A DNA stretch of 64,000 nt from Lomentospora prolificans (GCA_029532625.1 JARFXM010000010.1:1426001-1490000); one strand, 5' to 3'. Positions 43,247-55,574 are shown, numbered from the stretch's first letter. Notes: a model not told the origin generated them from the sequence alone. Translations and numbers: made by a program.

Positions 43247-46200
43247 TGTCTTATTTCTGAGCCCGGCGAGGAAAGGTTTTTGGGCGGGGTTTGAGAGTGA
43301 AAAAGGAACGACGCGAGGGAGGAGGCTCCTTCTTTTTTTGTTGTGCTTTGGTGAATGTTATTTTTCCCGCGTTTGCTGTCGACGGTTTGTTTGGTGCCGG
43401 GGGGTGGTTGGTGTCGCAAGCAGACGAGACGGCTGGTTAGACGATCGCGGGATGCGTTTCGAGTCGGCAACACCCAAGTGACAACGATTAGATTATGGGG
43501 AATTCGGCGAATTATACAAATTGAACAAATATTATGCGAGGACCAGAAAAATAAACTGGCCAAGAGGGAGAAAAATCAAAGGTCGAGGAATTAGGTTGGC
43601 TTTTCACCAAAGTTGTGAGGGCGGGCTCGTTCCCTTTTGTGAGGAGGACAGCGCTGCTGAATCCTGGACTGGTCCCCAACGACTTTATCCGTGATTCCTC
43701 GAGGCCGTTCGGAAGGATAACGCGCGCAAAAAAGACGCTGATTCGAAGGCAAAGGTGTAAATGGAATCCGAAAAGCACGTTCAAGAATGAATGACGAAGA
43801 CACCTAGCTGAGCAAGGCGGTCTCTTGGCGGGAATTCTATCTTTCGGCAAAGGCTGCTGCTGCGTCGCTGCGGGTTTCCTCGTCGGATCGGTGGGCGAGT
43901 CGGGATCGGGATTTCTGACTCCTCGCAGAGGCTAGAGAGGATGGGGGGAGAGGGGAGAGAGAGAAGGAGCGGCGAGGGGGAGAAGAGGAGGGTTCAATGA
44001 CTGCCAACGAACTCCTAGTACATGGCGCTATTGTCAAGAAACGGCTGGCGAACAAGCGTTATAACAATGCTATCATCCTCTCCAGTCGGGCTTAGAGGGA
44101 GGACAGGAATAATAGAATTCAGAACCACGAAATGAAAGGGGGTGTTGAGAAGGGAAGGGAAAATGGAGGATGTGTGGGCGGCGCTTAGATTTTGTTTGAA
44201 CGGCAAGAGCGAGGGTTGGAATGGGGGGATGAGGAGGCAGAAGTGGAAGAAGGATCGAGAGAGGATATGCTACATGCTACGCTGCGCTACAGCCGTAGAA
44301 CAGGAAAGCGAACAGGACAGAGAACCCAGAGAGGCTTTGGGGGGGGGGGTGTCCCGTACTGTACTGTACCGTACCGTACCGTGTGCGCTTCTCGGCTTCT
44401 GGGGTTGGGGTGTATGCGCAGCTGAGGTGTGAAGAGAAGAGTGAAGGCCCTTGAAGGGTAGCCAATGGCTGGCGCCTATTGGGGGACGGTGCAGGTGAAA
44501 AGAGTACAAAGGTACAACCCGAACCGATTGTGTGAGCGACCAGATTCGTGGCCGAGACGGTGCGAAGGTCGAGGGGAGCAAGGGAAGATCTCTGGCAGGA
44601 CATGGGCAACATCAAGGAACGAGGTGAGGGTGACAGGACGACTTGCGGAAGCGCCAATGCGAGAGAGCAAGAGAACCGATCAGGGCGGGTGGCGGAACTC
44701 CAGTCAGGAATCAACACAGGTAGCAGCAAGAGAGAGAGGCAGGAAGCAGGGGGGTGATGGGGGGTGGGCGGAACAGGATCCCTGGCACGTACTGGACATA
44801 CAGTACGCCAAAACCACCAGGCTCCGTAGCAACACAGTAGCAATCCAGGATCAGAGACAGGCTCCGACACAGTGGGAGAAACACCAACGAAACAGACATG
44901 GAAGCCGCTCAAGCTTGCCCATACTGCACGCTTGCACTTGCCAGAACCACTGTGAAACAGTGTGTGCACGGAATACAATGACCAAAGTCGCAAGGGTTCT
45001 GACGGTCGCTGGCTGTTAACGGTGGAAGCACAGAGCAAGGGAAGAGGAGCGAATCGGAAAGTGGTTTAAAACTTAACAGCAACAGGCTGGGCAGGTTCTC
45101 TCCTCCCTGACGGACGGAGGTGCGCAGTTGCCTTTCCAATTGAGGATGGCACTCGCATGATGGAGGACGGCCTGGCGATGGGGACACACTACTTTAGAGG
45201 GGCGAGATTTGTGCTAGTTCCAGGGGCTTAAGGAGCTGGGCATCTTCTTCTCACAGTAGGTGCGACAGGTTAACCTTTAGCGGCTATCCAGAAGCGGAAA
45301 CGACCCAACGCCCTACTTCCTTGCTCATGCTACGGTCCGTTTAGTGCGTCCTAGTCAGCACAGTTCAGGCGCACCTCCACTAGTTGAGCTCTTGCTAGTG
45401 TGATGGGACTGAAAAAGAATAACTAAAATACGGGGTACGGCATGCTAATGGACCAAAGAAAATCACTTGCGAGGCCAGGAGGATGTCAGCTCAACAGTAG
45501 AGCTGCTATTGTTAGTAATATTTTGCTGCTATTTCCAGCTTTTCTCCAAACCAACAACAACCCTCTCCCGTTCGACTTCTGCCTGTCGGGGCGATCAACG
45601 TCCCTGAAATCTCAACCAAGCATGGGTAAATTTTACCCTTCCCCATGGGGCCTATGTCGTTTGTGCGTGTTGGGAGGAAACGGTTATCGATCTTACGGGT
45701 ACGGGAATTGCTGACGGATGCGCAAATCGAAGAGGGCAGGCAAGGGGGTGAATGCGGACCGTATGAATTTTGACAGTATGGCACGGTTTAGCATGCATGA
45801 GGAGAGTACCTTGGTATACAGTGGCAATTCAGTAACGACTGTCATTGGTGCCCATGCACGGTAGCGGAGTGTTCTTGCGCATTCGAATGCAGCGAATGCC
45901 GCTTCGACGGGCATTCTTACTGGTGAGTGGTTTTGCGAAACATGCGCCAATCTATTAATAGAGTACACCAGCATCCTCGGCGCCAAGTGGCCGCCAATCA
46001 CAATCCGAGGGGCAAGTTTGGCGTACCACAGGCGGGATAATTATAGCTGAAAGTAGTAGCGTTGTACCCTTTCTTCGCCCTTCTCCCTCTTGTCCACTCG
46101 TGGTCTCTTCAGTCACGCCCTCCTTGCCTGGCCCAACTCTCATTTCAGGTCGCCCCCAGCTTTCCAGGGTCGATCCAGAACAGTAGCAGGAATACAGTGT

Positions 46201-49200
46201 CAATTTATCTCGTTGCTCGCTCCCAAATTACATGCCCTCGAGCTGCTAGCCAGCGACATGCACTGTAATCTCGTCTGTCTCGCCTACACGAGACATCCCA
46301 ATAAATCCGAAGACGTCCCCCGAAAGAGGCAAAGAGCTCAATGGTCGTGTCCACGGGGGTCAGAGAAAGCAATTTAGAAAACCGCCGTTTCTATGGTCCC
46401 AGTTGCAGATTCATGGAAAGAAAAACAAAAAGTCGAATTTTCCTTCGTGGAGGCGAGGTCAGCTCTCCCGCGACGTCGCGGGATCCTTAGTCTTGTTTGC
46501 ATGGAAGAAAGCCAGGCAATGGGTCACTTGCCTGTAACTATGCAGCAAATTGGAGACGGCATTCGATAATCCTCCTCTGTACATCGTTGCCTTGACAAGA
46601 GCGCAGGCCCTTTTCTGTTCACCTCGGATTCAATCAGCCCCGAACCCTTGCCCTTACTACAAGGACTTGTAGATATTTGACAGCGCCCATATTCTCAGTA
46701 ATTTTAGTGAACCCTCCTCCCCAATGGCGCTAGCTCAGCTGCCTAAAAATGGCAGCAGCCAGCCGTGGTTGACGAAAGCACTTTCCTGCTACCCTTCGAG
46801 CTGTCTGTCATCGTACCCCTAGTTGGAAGGTGAAATGAAAGAAACAAATAACGAAATTTTGAGCGGATGGGTCACAGACATGAGGCCCTGTTGATTAAAT
46901 TTCGTCCTCGACACCTGCTTGCAGACCGCCAATTGTCACACTTTCCCGTCTTTGCTCAGTTCGTCTTGCCATGTGAGAATTATTGCGCAAGGGGTGAACC
47001 ATGTTCGTTTCCCTTGACCCCGGCTGTCGGATAGACGCCGCTCCGTGGTTGCTTCGCAGCTGAGGCTCACCATCGAACCGACTGGCCAGCGACCGGAGTC
47101 CGCAATTCGTTTCGGTGCAGTCTTTTGAGAACTCCCCCGGAGCTTGACAGCCTCTAAATCGTGGCTGTGAGTTTGTCCAGTTCCATTCAACGCTGGCCAG
47201 GCCTTGTGAGCATGGCCTGGCAAGGACCGTTTTAGCCACACTCCAGCAGCCACGGTCTAGTCGTTGAAAAGAAGGGCTGGCTTTACGTTTGTGCGCTGGC
47301 GGCTGTTCCCCAGGTGAACTTTGACCTCCAAGCGCGCGAAAAATGAAGCATCGTCAAACTCCCGCTTCGAGGGCACAGTTCTATTTCCGTCCTAATTGTC
47401 CCATATATAGATGGGCTCTGCAGACAGAAACGATATATTCACTTGCCCCAACCCTCCCCCCACAAGAAGAAAAATTGGAGAGCAAATCACCAAATTTCCC
47501 CCTATGGAGTGTCCTCGCTCCCGTGCTGCATGACAGGCCGGGAGTAAGAATATCCACTGCTAAGAATATCCAGAAGAATTGAGAAAACCATCATTCGAGT
47601 CAGCGGGAAAGCTAACACTGGGGGTCCAAGGACACCATTCGTGCAAGTACACTAGTGGGCCACCAAACCCAGGTGTGGCCAGCCAGCACGGGTACATGAC
47701 CGAAAGAGCTGGGGTGCCAGCGCACGGCGTGGGTACCAAGGTGCCGAGTATCACTATTTTTACCCACTAACAGTGACCCAGATTCTGAAACAATGGATCG
47801 CAGATAACCCAAGGCAGGGGGCGCTACGGTGCAGTAAGGCGTGACCATTGTTCGAATCAGGACTAGTGCCACTGTCGAGGCCCTCACTCTGACCCTTGCC
47901 TGCGGAGTGAACCCGGCCAATCCCAGAACTGAGCACTGTGCAGCGCAAGTACAGAGGCTCGCTCATGCTGGGGTCGCAGTGAGAAAGAGGCCCGTTCACG
48001 AGCCAAATTGAAGAGAGTGGCAAGAACGGGCTTCCAGAGGCGAGGCGCGGCAATTATGTCCATTCATGATGAGTCCAACCTCAATCTGTGAGGCGTCTAT
48101 TTCCGGCGTCTAACGAGCTATTCAATGGCGATGCCGGTTTCTGGCTGCCTCACGATAGAGAGCCACCGGGTCCGAAATGAAAGCATTCTAGAAATAGCTC
48201 GATCCAATCAAACGAGCCAGCTTGGCAGTACGAGCGCTCATTCCTGGAAACAGGAAGGGGGCATAAGCATGCTGCCAGTACTCTGGGCCGAAGAGAGATG
48301 ATGCACTCACTGTATCTGGCCTCTTCGCAGAATACTATAAACGACGACCAGGTGTGTCGCCGCCGGGAATCGGATGATGAACGTCATTCCTGCTCTTTTG
48401 ACCGCTTACCCCCGCGTATCTCCTAACGAACTCCGAGCCTCAGAGATCGAATCAACGGCATTTAAGCTATATCAGCCCATGCTGACATGCGCCCGCCTCG
48501 CCACCTCCAAGCTAGCTTCAGGTTGGTTGGGCGCGTTCCACACGGGGCAAAAGCGGCTGGCTGCCTCTTGTATCCTGTAGAGAGATCACTATAAGAACGT
48601 CCTATCTGTCCGCCTTGCCTTGTTCGGCCAAGCGATAGACGGGGAAGACGGGCGACGGGAACAGGTTCGTGAGACCCGCTCAGTGTGTCTCGACCCGGGT
48701 TTTATGAGGGAATCTTCTTTAGGAAGTCCCGGTTGCGCCTTCCCTCGTCACGGCTTTGAAGGAGTCGACGAGGGATAAAAGAGAGCGAGAGAGGGAAATG
48801 GAAGGATTGGAAACAAGCTCGTCGTTCTCCTGTCACGAAATCGCATCGTCATCAGGAGTCGCGGGTAGAGTAGTCCTGGAGCCTTGTTTTCATACCCAAC
48901 GCTGCTGACCCCCACCATCCATCTTTACCCATTCTCTGACAAGTCCCACAAGGTGAGGCTTAAATGCGGGCTAACCGTCGCGCGTCACCTGGTCTAGATC
49001 TGAAGCTTCCTTGCCTGGCATAAATTAGTGCCATCGCGTCGCGTGAGCTCACGATTCTCCCTTTTTGTTTGAACTTGAGCGTTTGGCGAAGCTCGCCAAC
49101 CTGCTATGATTTCACTTGTAGGATACGAAGGGTTTTACCATGCCCAATTGATTTTCTCCGTTTACTTCATCGGGCCATTTTTGTTGTTCGTTATAGGGCC

Positions 49201-51967
49201 TTCGCTTGCTCGTGCAAGATCCATGCAAACTCCCTCGCCCAAGCCTCGGTCGGGAATCCGCGGATTTAACTGAAAATCATGTCCATCCGTCACGACCCGA
49301 GAATTGTATCCGCCATTCGCTGCTCTCCTCTCATCTCCCTTACTTTCTCCCTTGATTTACCTTTCTTGGGTCGCCGAAATCTGTGTCCTCGCGCATTTGC
49401 CCAATCTTACCCTGCTCCCTTGGAGATGGCATGAGGATCAAACGACTTCTTCAGTCCGCACCACACCCCTGGTGTGCGATCCTGGCAGCAGATCACGCTC
49501 ACTCCAAAGAAGTAAAACCTCCTTGCTCCCCCGTACACGCCCTTTCTTTCTGGCCGAAATGCCCTACCAAAGTTTAGATCTACCTCTCCTTTCCTTGTCG
49601 TCCTCTTCGGTGCGGAAATCACGGAGAAAGGGGGAGGATGATATCACGTGTAATCCGAAATGTAGCGTGGGTCCTTTGCAACCTTAACTTTAAGCTCCGC
49701 AGGCCGACTTCAGGCTGAGTGAGGTTGAAAAGAGTTCACAACATGTCGTCACAGGCACTTACCGGAAACGAACCTTCTTTCCTTGCGGCTGAAGGCTCTT
49801 AGAGCCTCAAACCAGAGCGGGGCCGCACAAGTTGGGCAAATTACTTTACTGCCAGCATATTTACTGGGTCGCAGATTTAGACATGTTCCCCACATACATT
49901 GGGGGTGGAAGGACGGCGTCGGCGTCGCGAGCTACCGGAAGCTTTATTTTTCTTTCCCTTTTCTGGCTTTTTTTTTTTTATGGATCTTGTCTCGGCCATA
50001 GTATGAACGGTAACTTTGAAGCCTGATACCACGTCCGTTTGTTGTGGCGGTAAGCAGTTTTGACGAGCCCAAGGTCGCATTTCTAAGTTTTCTTGCCTGC
50101 TAAAACCGAGACATGCGTCTGGTTTCGGGATAAACTCTTAGACTCTGTTACTTTGTGGTTGGTTTCTGATTTATTTACCTTTGTACGATAATACGAAGTA
50201 GTAGCCTCGCGAACAAAATTGATGGATTGGTTTAGAATCTGTTGCGACTGTTTGGGATGGAAGAAGAAGGGGTGCTTTGGTTCATCCCTTGACAACTCTT
50301 TCGGGCGCTGAAGCAAGCTTCATCCAGAGTTTTACAACAGACGCTCATCAAATACTACCAAACACGCCGTAAAATGGTGTTCGAGAACAAAAAGAAACCG
50401 CCGGGGCATAAAATATGTGGGGAACGACGAGGAGGGGAAAGGAAAAGAGTCAGGCATCACATCGCGAGACGAGGCGCGTCGCAATGCGACGGGCGATGAT
50501 GAAGCGGATGGCATGTTTAGGCGATCACAAGGCAACAAAGGGGCCGCGATTGGAGGGAGGGGAAGGATGTGTTGACGGAGAAATATAAGTTGGGCAACCT
50601 TGCAAATCGTCATGTTTGATCTGCTCAAACGGAAGATCTGAATCCTTGCTTTTTGACAGAGAGAGATATCTCCCCAGCATTGCCTTGGCGAGGGTGCAAA
50701 TTGCCGTACTGTGCGGGTGTGGAAAAGCAGTGAGAAAGAAGAGCTCGTCAACTGGGTTTTTAGACACGATTGCACGAGACGGACAAAAGAAACGCCAAGT
50801 TATCAAAAGGTGCTTCTTGGCCTCCTTCGCGGGCGAGGTTCCAATTCGGATGATAAGCCTCAAGGAGGTGGGTGTGAATTGGGTTATTGTCTCCATCTAG
50901 AGTCGTACTATTAAGCTCAGTGAGAAAATTCTGGACGTGGGTACGACTCAAGACATGCTCCTCTCAGAGACCTCGAGTCGAACGTCCAACAAGATGAATC
51001 CCTGGAGATGGATGGATCACACCCCCCCATGCTGATCTCAATTTCAAGACGGAGGTTCCCTGTCAGTTTTGGAACGAGTGGATCCCCAGGGCACGATGGA
51101 CGTCAACGAGCGCCAAGCTTCGTCGTTGCTTGCCAAAATCTGCCAGGATCCCATCCTCTGAAGCGGGAAGGCTCTTTTGTCCCATTCGTATGCTGAGATA
51201 GACTTCAACGTTCTCTCGACCCGCCACGTAGCCCAAGCTTGCCAAGCTCCGCACGCGCTAATGTGCACCGAGTATTTAATTGTTCTCCAGCACGGGCCCA
51301 CGATAAAGGACGGGCAAATGTTAATCCATTCGGACCTCTTTCATCCCAGTTCCAAAGTCTCCGCCTGGCGCTCAGGATGCTTAACGGCGGCTCTGCTCGG
51401 GCTCCCGGGCCGATAATGCCTCTACACCGGCATCAAGACTCTAGCTATTACGGCGTAAACGAGGAGAGGGATTGTGCCTTGTATGAGATATCCTAGGCAT
51501 CTATACATCGTACTAACTGTGCGGTCGCGGGAGCCTCAGGCGTGGGCTTACGATCTTGGCCGCCTCTGCCCAAGATATGAATCGGAGTGGTCAAGTTGTG
51601 CCGACTCCCGGCGGGCGGTTTCGGCCCCGGTCCGCCTTTCACTCCGAGCCAACTCCCGAAGGGGCCGTTCCTCGAGACATAAGAAATTCTACTGAACAGA
51701 GCCTTACAGAGTCCCACTGTTGAAGAAAGGTGCAAAATTTGTTTAGTTACTGAACTAGGAAAATACTAAAAGAGGTAAAATATCAAGGGAGTGGATACTT
51801 GCGTAAATATACACATTCCCCCGATTTCTCTTGTCCCATGTCGTATTAACCAGCTCCACCGCTTAGTTTATCGGGGTTAACATTAGTCGCATCCACTACC
51901 GTATAGTCGACTTTCCTCTGGCTTGGCTAGTCTCTTTTCTTTTGAGAGGCTGGCCGTAGCTTTCTGA
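43247..51967. other. 8.7 kb gene-poor region
   Basis: The first 2 kb are promoter and leader of the phosphatase gene. The rest shows only short frames on both strands without recognisable domains. The longest minus-strand frame (44277-45038) is a low-complexity L/S/P frame that I do not believe. Small GCCAGC/GCTGGC clusters recur (for example 47090-47230 and 47660-47690). No tRNA, transposase or reverse-transcriptase motif was seen. Confidence 0.5.
44356..44380. repeat. Five copies of GTACY
   Basis: Perfect head-to-tail pentamers: two GTACT followed by three GTACC, directly after a run of about ten G. They lie upstream of the phosphatase gene. Each unit is partly self-complementary (GTAC). 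Confidence 0.85.
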
Positions 51968-52452
51968 TCAGAATATTCGTCCATGCTCCTTCACGGGTTT
52001 CTTCTGATTATCCACAACAATGTAATCCACACCAGCGATCATCTCGACAGATCCTTGGTCAATGGCGTCGGCCTCGTCGGGCTGTAGCGCGCCGATGTGC
52101 TGCGGGTCGCTTGCCATCGCCTGAAAGGTCTCCAGCTCGTGAATTTAAAACTCCACAGCTCCATCAAATTCGAGGATGGGCGGCGCGCTCCCAACCCGCC
52201 CAAGGAAATCTGGCGTAGAATGGTACTGCAAAGGGTACATGGCGTTAAATTCTTTATGTTGCAGAAATCCAGAAGCCGTTTTGGATCGTATTGCTGATAG
52301 TAACTTAAAGGAATGCATACCTGCGAGTACTTCACTACGCCAAATTTCAGATGGATAGTCGCATGGTTGTTGGCCCAGCAGTGGTTGAACTCTTCCAGCG
52401 ACATGCCCTGCTTGCGGTTGTAGAACAGTTTGATGTGGTACAGACGTTCCAT
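51968..52452 (-). pseudogene. EthD-type (dimeric alpha/beta barrel) protein broken by an in-frame stop
   Basis: Exon 1 (52452-52321) encodes YHIKLFYNRKQGMSLEEFNH, a typical EthD start, and FNHCWANNHATIHLKF. After an intron 52320-52226 (GTATGC, CCTTTGCAG) the frame continues STPDFLG...ILEFDGAVEF and meets TAA at 52147-52145. The same frame then stays open for another 58 codons, reading like the rest of the domain (ETFQAMASDPQHI, VEMIAGVDYIVVDN), to TGA at 51968. EthD-family proteins act in polyketide tailoring or degradation of small molecules. No intron of workable size removes the TAA. A single C-to-T change from CAA would explain it. A truncated product or stop read-through is possible but less likely. 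Confidence 0.7.
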
Positions 52453-53132
52453 ATTCCTGGTGCGAACGGCCTTGTAAGAGCACTTTTTCGAGAACGGTGT
52501 GGTCTAGCATTCGGGTGATTGCTTGGGCAACGCTGAGAGAGACCGGGAACGTCGAAAAGGAAGAGGATGAGGAGAACGTATCTGAATAGCTGGCGGTGAA
52601 GTGGTTGATTGAGTCCATTCTCGTGTCAACGGATCGGTACGCTTGACGTACATACTCACTGCTCTAATTGTCAATGACAGGACAGGAACTAAAAGCGCAG
52701 AATCTGCTCCATCGCACTAGCCAGCAGTTTGAGCTCATATAAATCGACAGAGATTCCTTGATCCCTGTTGGCGCAGGGCTGGTAGCGCCTGCCGTTTCCC
52801 GTAATTCTGGGCACGGCGCGCGCGCCTAAGACGCGTCCAGCTTTCTCCCGATTTCCAGGATGGAGACCTCAAAGCTCGCCATATGCACTGGCAGGTCAGA
52901 CAGAGCTTTATGTTGAGCATTGCTTCTTCCACGATGATTGGATATTCCAGAACAAGTGTAACGAGGAATGCGGCGGAGGCCCCGCCTGTCCTTGAGAGGG
53001 TTTGAGCGGTTGGTATTGGGTGGCCCGGGAGAGAGTGCTCCGAGGTGGAAGGCTTAAGTGATGTTGAATTCGATATTGGGTATTGGATTGATCATTTTGA
53101 GGTTTGTAGAGAATACATACAGGCTTGAATCC
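52453..53132. other. Short intergenic region between EthD relic and BTB genes
   Basis: Promoter side of both the EthD relic (minus) and the first BTB gene (plus). No supported gene. Confidence 0.5.
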
Positions 53133-53894
53133 ATGAAAGAGTCGCCCATAATGCTCGAGAATTCGTTGCTTCCTCTGCGTACCTCGCTCAAGAAGTACGT
53201 CCAAGTCGCAGATATTCGTCCACGTCCGTGTTTAAAGCCGATCTCTCTAGATACTTCGAGGATGGGTCCTTCTCCGATGCTGTAGTAGTTCGCTGTGGCC
53301 AGAGGGAGTTCAAGGTCCACGAACTGGTCCTCTCTGCCCATTCCGAATTCTTTTCCCAGGCCCTCACAGGCAGTTTCAAGCTATCAAGTTTCTTGCTTGA
53401 TCCCTGTTCTATTTGCGTTCACTACCTTAGCGGCCCTTATACTCAAGGCCATATAGGAAGGAGAAAGCGCCCGGGTCGACCTTGAAGAAATAGAAGACTA
53501 CGTCGCCGAAGCACTCTTCCGCTTCTTATACCACTTCGACTACACAAACAGCCAAGGCATCGCCAGCATGATTTTCGAAGCGCAAGTCTACAGCGCGGCC
53601 GACAAGTACATGATGCCCGCGCTCAAGGAACACGCGAGCGAGAAGTTTGGCGCCGCTGTAGCTGCTGGCTGGAGCATGAACGAGTTCCCCCTCGCTGTGA
53701 CAGAGGTGTACCGGTCCACTCCGGAGGCGGACCGCGAGCTCCGCGACCAGATTATCGACGTTGCGGTCGAAAATGTGCAGCAGTTGACGGGGGACGACCA
53801 GTTTATGGAGATGATGAGGGAGGTTCCAGGGTTTACGATTGATTTGATTTGCGCTATGGCTGGGCAAAAGTATCGGTGTCTGAGTTGCAAATAG
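53133..53894 (+). CDS. BTB/POZ-domain protein
   Basis: Best model: exons 53133-53194, 53251-53387 and 53461-53894, 210 residues. Intron 1 (GTACGT to CTCTCTAG, 56 nt) joins SLK with KYFEDGSFSDAVVVRC in phase and removes the otherwise Met-less upstream frame. The BTB core follows: CGQREFKVHELVLSAHSEFF. Intron 2 has a weak donor (GTTTCT at 53388) and acceptor AG at 53459-53460; the usual family splice point right after the FK codons has CT instead of GT, so this junction is uncertain. Exon 3 reads VDLEEIEDYVAEALFRFLYH and YSAADKYMMPALKEHA, the normal second half. Fungal short BTB proteins may dimerise or act as Cullin-3 adaptors; a specific role is unknown. The stop lies only 22 nt before the next BTB start. 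Confidence 0.7.
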
Positions 53895-53916
53895 ACCTTT
53901 TTTGCGCAGGAGATCC

Positions 53917-54797
53917 ATGGGATCAGTAAATACTTCTGTCTTCACGGCGGGTCTTCGAGATCTGGAAGTACCTTACAAGGCCGCAACGTTCTCCGATGCC
54001 ACTCTGCGGTGCAGCGAGAGGGAATTCAAAGCCCACAAGCTCAATGTATGCTCCCAGTCAGAGTATTTCAAACGAGCCTTCAACGCCATTTCCAAAGCAC
54101 TTGTCCCGCACCGCCGTTCGATCCCAGTTGTGCTAATGTATAGGCTCATAGAACCGATCTACTCCCGAGGTAGACCTAGACGATGAGGATTAAAAACTCG
54201 CGGAAACGGCTCTCCGCTTCATGGACGGGTTCGTTTAGGGCAGAGCACACAACACCCTGGATGGTCTCATCCTCGACATACAGACGTACCACTTCGCAGG
54301 CAGGTATATGATTCCTAGCCTCCAATCCTACGCCAAACGCAGGTTCGAAAATGACGCCAAGTTCCATTTCCATTCTGCGCATATCCCCCTCGTCATTGCC
54401 GAGGCATACGAGACTGACCACACCGAGAACAAAGCCCTCCGCGGCCCCCTTATAGAAGGGTTTCGCCCCAGACTTAGTCTCGCTACTATAGAATTCGGAG
54501 TACAAGCGCACTCTCGTTGGATTTCCCGAGTTCTCTTCTGATGTGCTCTACAGACTTGCTGAGAACCCCACTCAACGAGCGTATCCCCAGTATGTCCAAG
54601 GACAGGCCCGGGGCGGGTTGTCTCGCAACCGCCCTAGGTCGGCAAAAGCCCAAAGCCCAAAGCCCAAAGCCTCCAAACCAGTTCCCAAGCTAGTGCCCAG
54701 GCCGAAAGGGAGATGTCAGGAGCTGAATCCGTCAGAGTCAGACTGGTTCTCTACTGCACTGGCTCTATCATCCCTCCAGGTTCGTATGAGACGTTAG
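53917..54797 (+). pseudogene. Degraded BTB/POZ paralogue (two stops and a frameshift)
   Basis: The frame begins MGSVNTSVFTAGLRDLEVPY and gives a clear BTB core (FSDATLRCSEREFKAHKLNV, CSQSEYFKRAF). An intron probably ends at the acceptor TCATAG (54145-54151 region), but the expected donor reads GCACTT. From 54152 the coding frame reads STPEVDLDDED, then TAA at 54191-54193, LAETALRFMDGFV, then TAG at 54236-54238, and then the usual second half (TYHFAGRYMIPSLQSYAKR, IPLVIAEAYE). Near 54490 the frame shifts: the family-like end (EYKRTLVGFPEFSSDVLYRL) is in another phase and runs to 54797. Both stops sit where CAA and CAG codons would give TAA and TAG by C-to-T. It is a tandem copy of the gene just upstream and is very likely non-functional. 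Confidence 0.75.
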
Positions 54798-54803
54798 AAA
54801 ACT

Positions 54804-55574
54804 TCAGACTGGAGCAAGCCTCATCAACATCGCATGCACCAGTCCTTTGGAGTAGTCTCCAATCGTCTCCACAATAGATTGAAACTCTTCACTTTGCCAC
54901 AGGTCCTCAATCCTGACCGCAGTGTACATGCTCACAATAAACTTCACATCGATGTGACTCTCGCTTTCCCGCAAGGCCCTGTCCTCATAGCAGTATCGTA
55001 TCAACTTGAGAATATCCCCTATCCGTTCCCGATATGGGGTAAAGAGGACTAGCGCACGGTGTAACTTTTGAAGTGCCAGCGATTGTAGCTTTGCGATGGC
55101 GTAGTATTCCGCAAAAAAGTACATCCGCGCGTGGGAGAGAAAGACCTCGCTATAGTCGTCCGTCGCGCCATTTCGTCGCAGGTGCAACCCAGTGTCCGGG
55201 AAGAGGAGGACAAAGTTGGTCCAGATAGACGAAGTCCTGACGTTCCCGTAGACCTTGGGATCCGGGATGGGCAGGATCCGGGCGGAGCTGAGGTTGCGCC
55301 TTTCAACCTTGTCCTCCGAGGGAGCGGCGCCTGTGTAATCGCCCGTGTAGGCAAACTGGCTGAAGCGTAAGAATGTCTGCTCGTCGATATGCTCCCATAC
55401 GGCGCATCTCTCTTTGGATTCCCTCATACCGCTGTTTACCAGCGCGTTGAGCGCTCGTGACTGGTCTGCCACGAGGGCGGAGTGGAGAAAGTATGGCTTC
55501 TTCTCGGAGCCTACGAGGAATTTGAATGAGTCTGAGGAGACAATTCTACGATGGTTAGCTCCGCTGTATGACAT
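54804..55574 (-). CDS. BTB/POZ-domain protein, third copy
   Basis: 256 residues from the Met of MSYSGANHRRIVSSD; the frame is open for 42 more codons to a Met at 55700, but family members usually begin at MSYSG. The BTB domain is DSFKFLVGSEKKPYFLHSAL, then VADQSRALNALVNSGM, then a W-containing strand and FLRFSQFAYTGDYTGAAP. The C-terminal half has FAEYYAIAKLQSLALQKLH and IDVKFIVSMYTAVRIEDLW, helical repeats typical of this fungal BTB subfamily. No break is seen. It points toward the degraded BTB copy, with 6 nt between the two frames. Its subfamily differs from the tandem pair, so it is not simply a recent duplicate. Confidence 0.75.
   Translation of the reverse strand: MSYSGANHRRIVSSDSFKFLVGSEKKPYFLHSALVADQSRALNALVNSGMRESKERCAVWEHIDEQTFLRFSQFAYTGDYTGAAPSEDKVERRNLSSARILPIPDPKVYGNVRTSSIWTNFVLLFPDTGLHLRRNGATDDYSEVFLSHARMYFFAEYYAIAKLQSLALQKLHRALVLFTPYRERIGDILKLIRYCYEDRALRESESHIDVKFIVSMYTAVRIEDLWQSEEFQSIVETIGDYSKGLVHAMLMRLAPV

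Noticed and set aside
44277..45038. 253-codon minus-strand open frame
   Set aside because: Low-complexity L/S/P/C composition, no domain, and it lies in the pyrimidine-rich promoter side of the phosphatase gene; probably a compositional accident.
49304..49687. 127-codon plus-strand open frame with an L/S-rich start
   Set aside because: The apparent hydrophobic start comes from a pyrimidine-rich tract; nothing downstream looks like a protein family.
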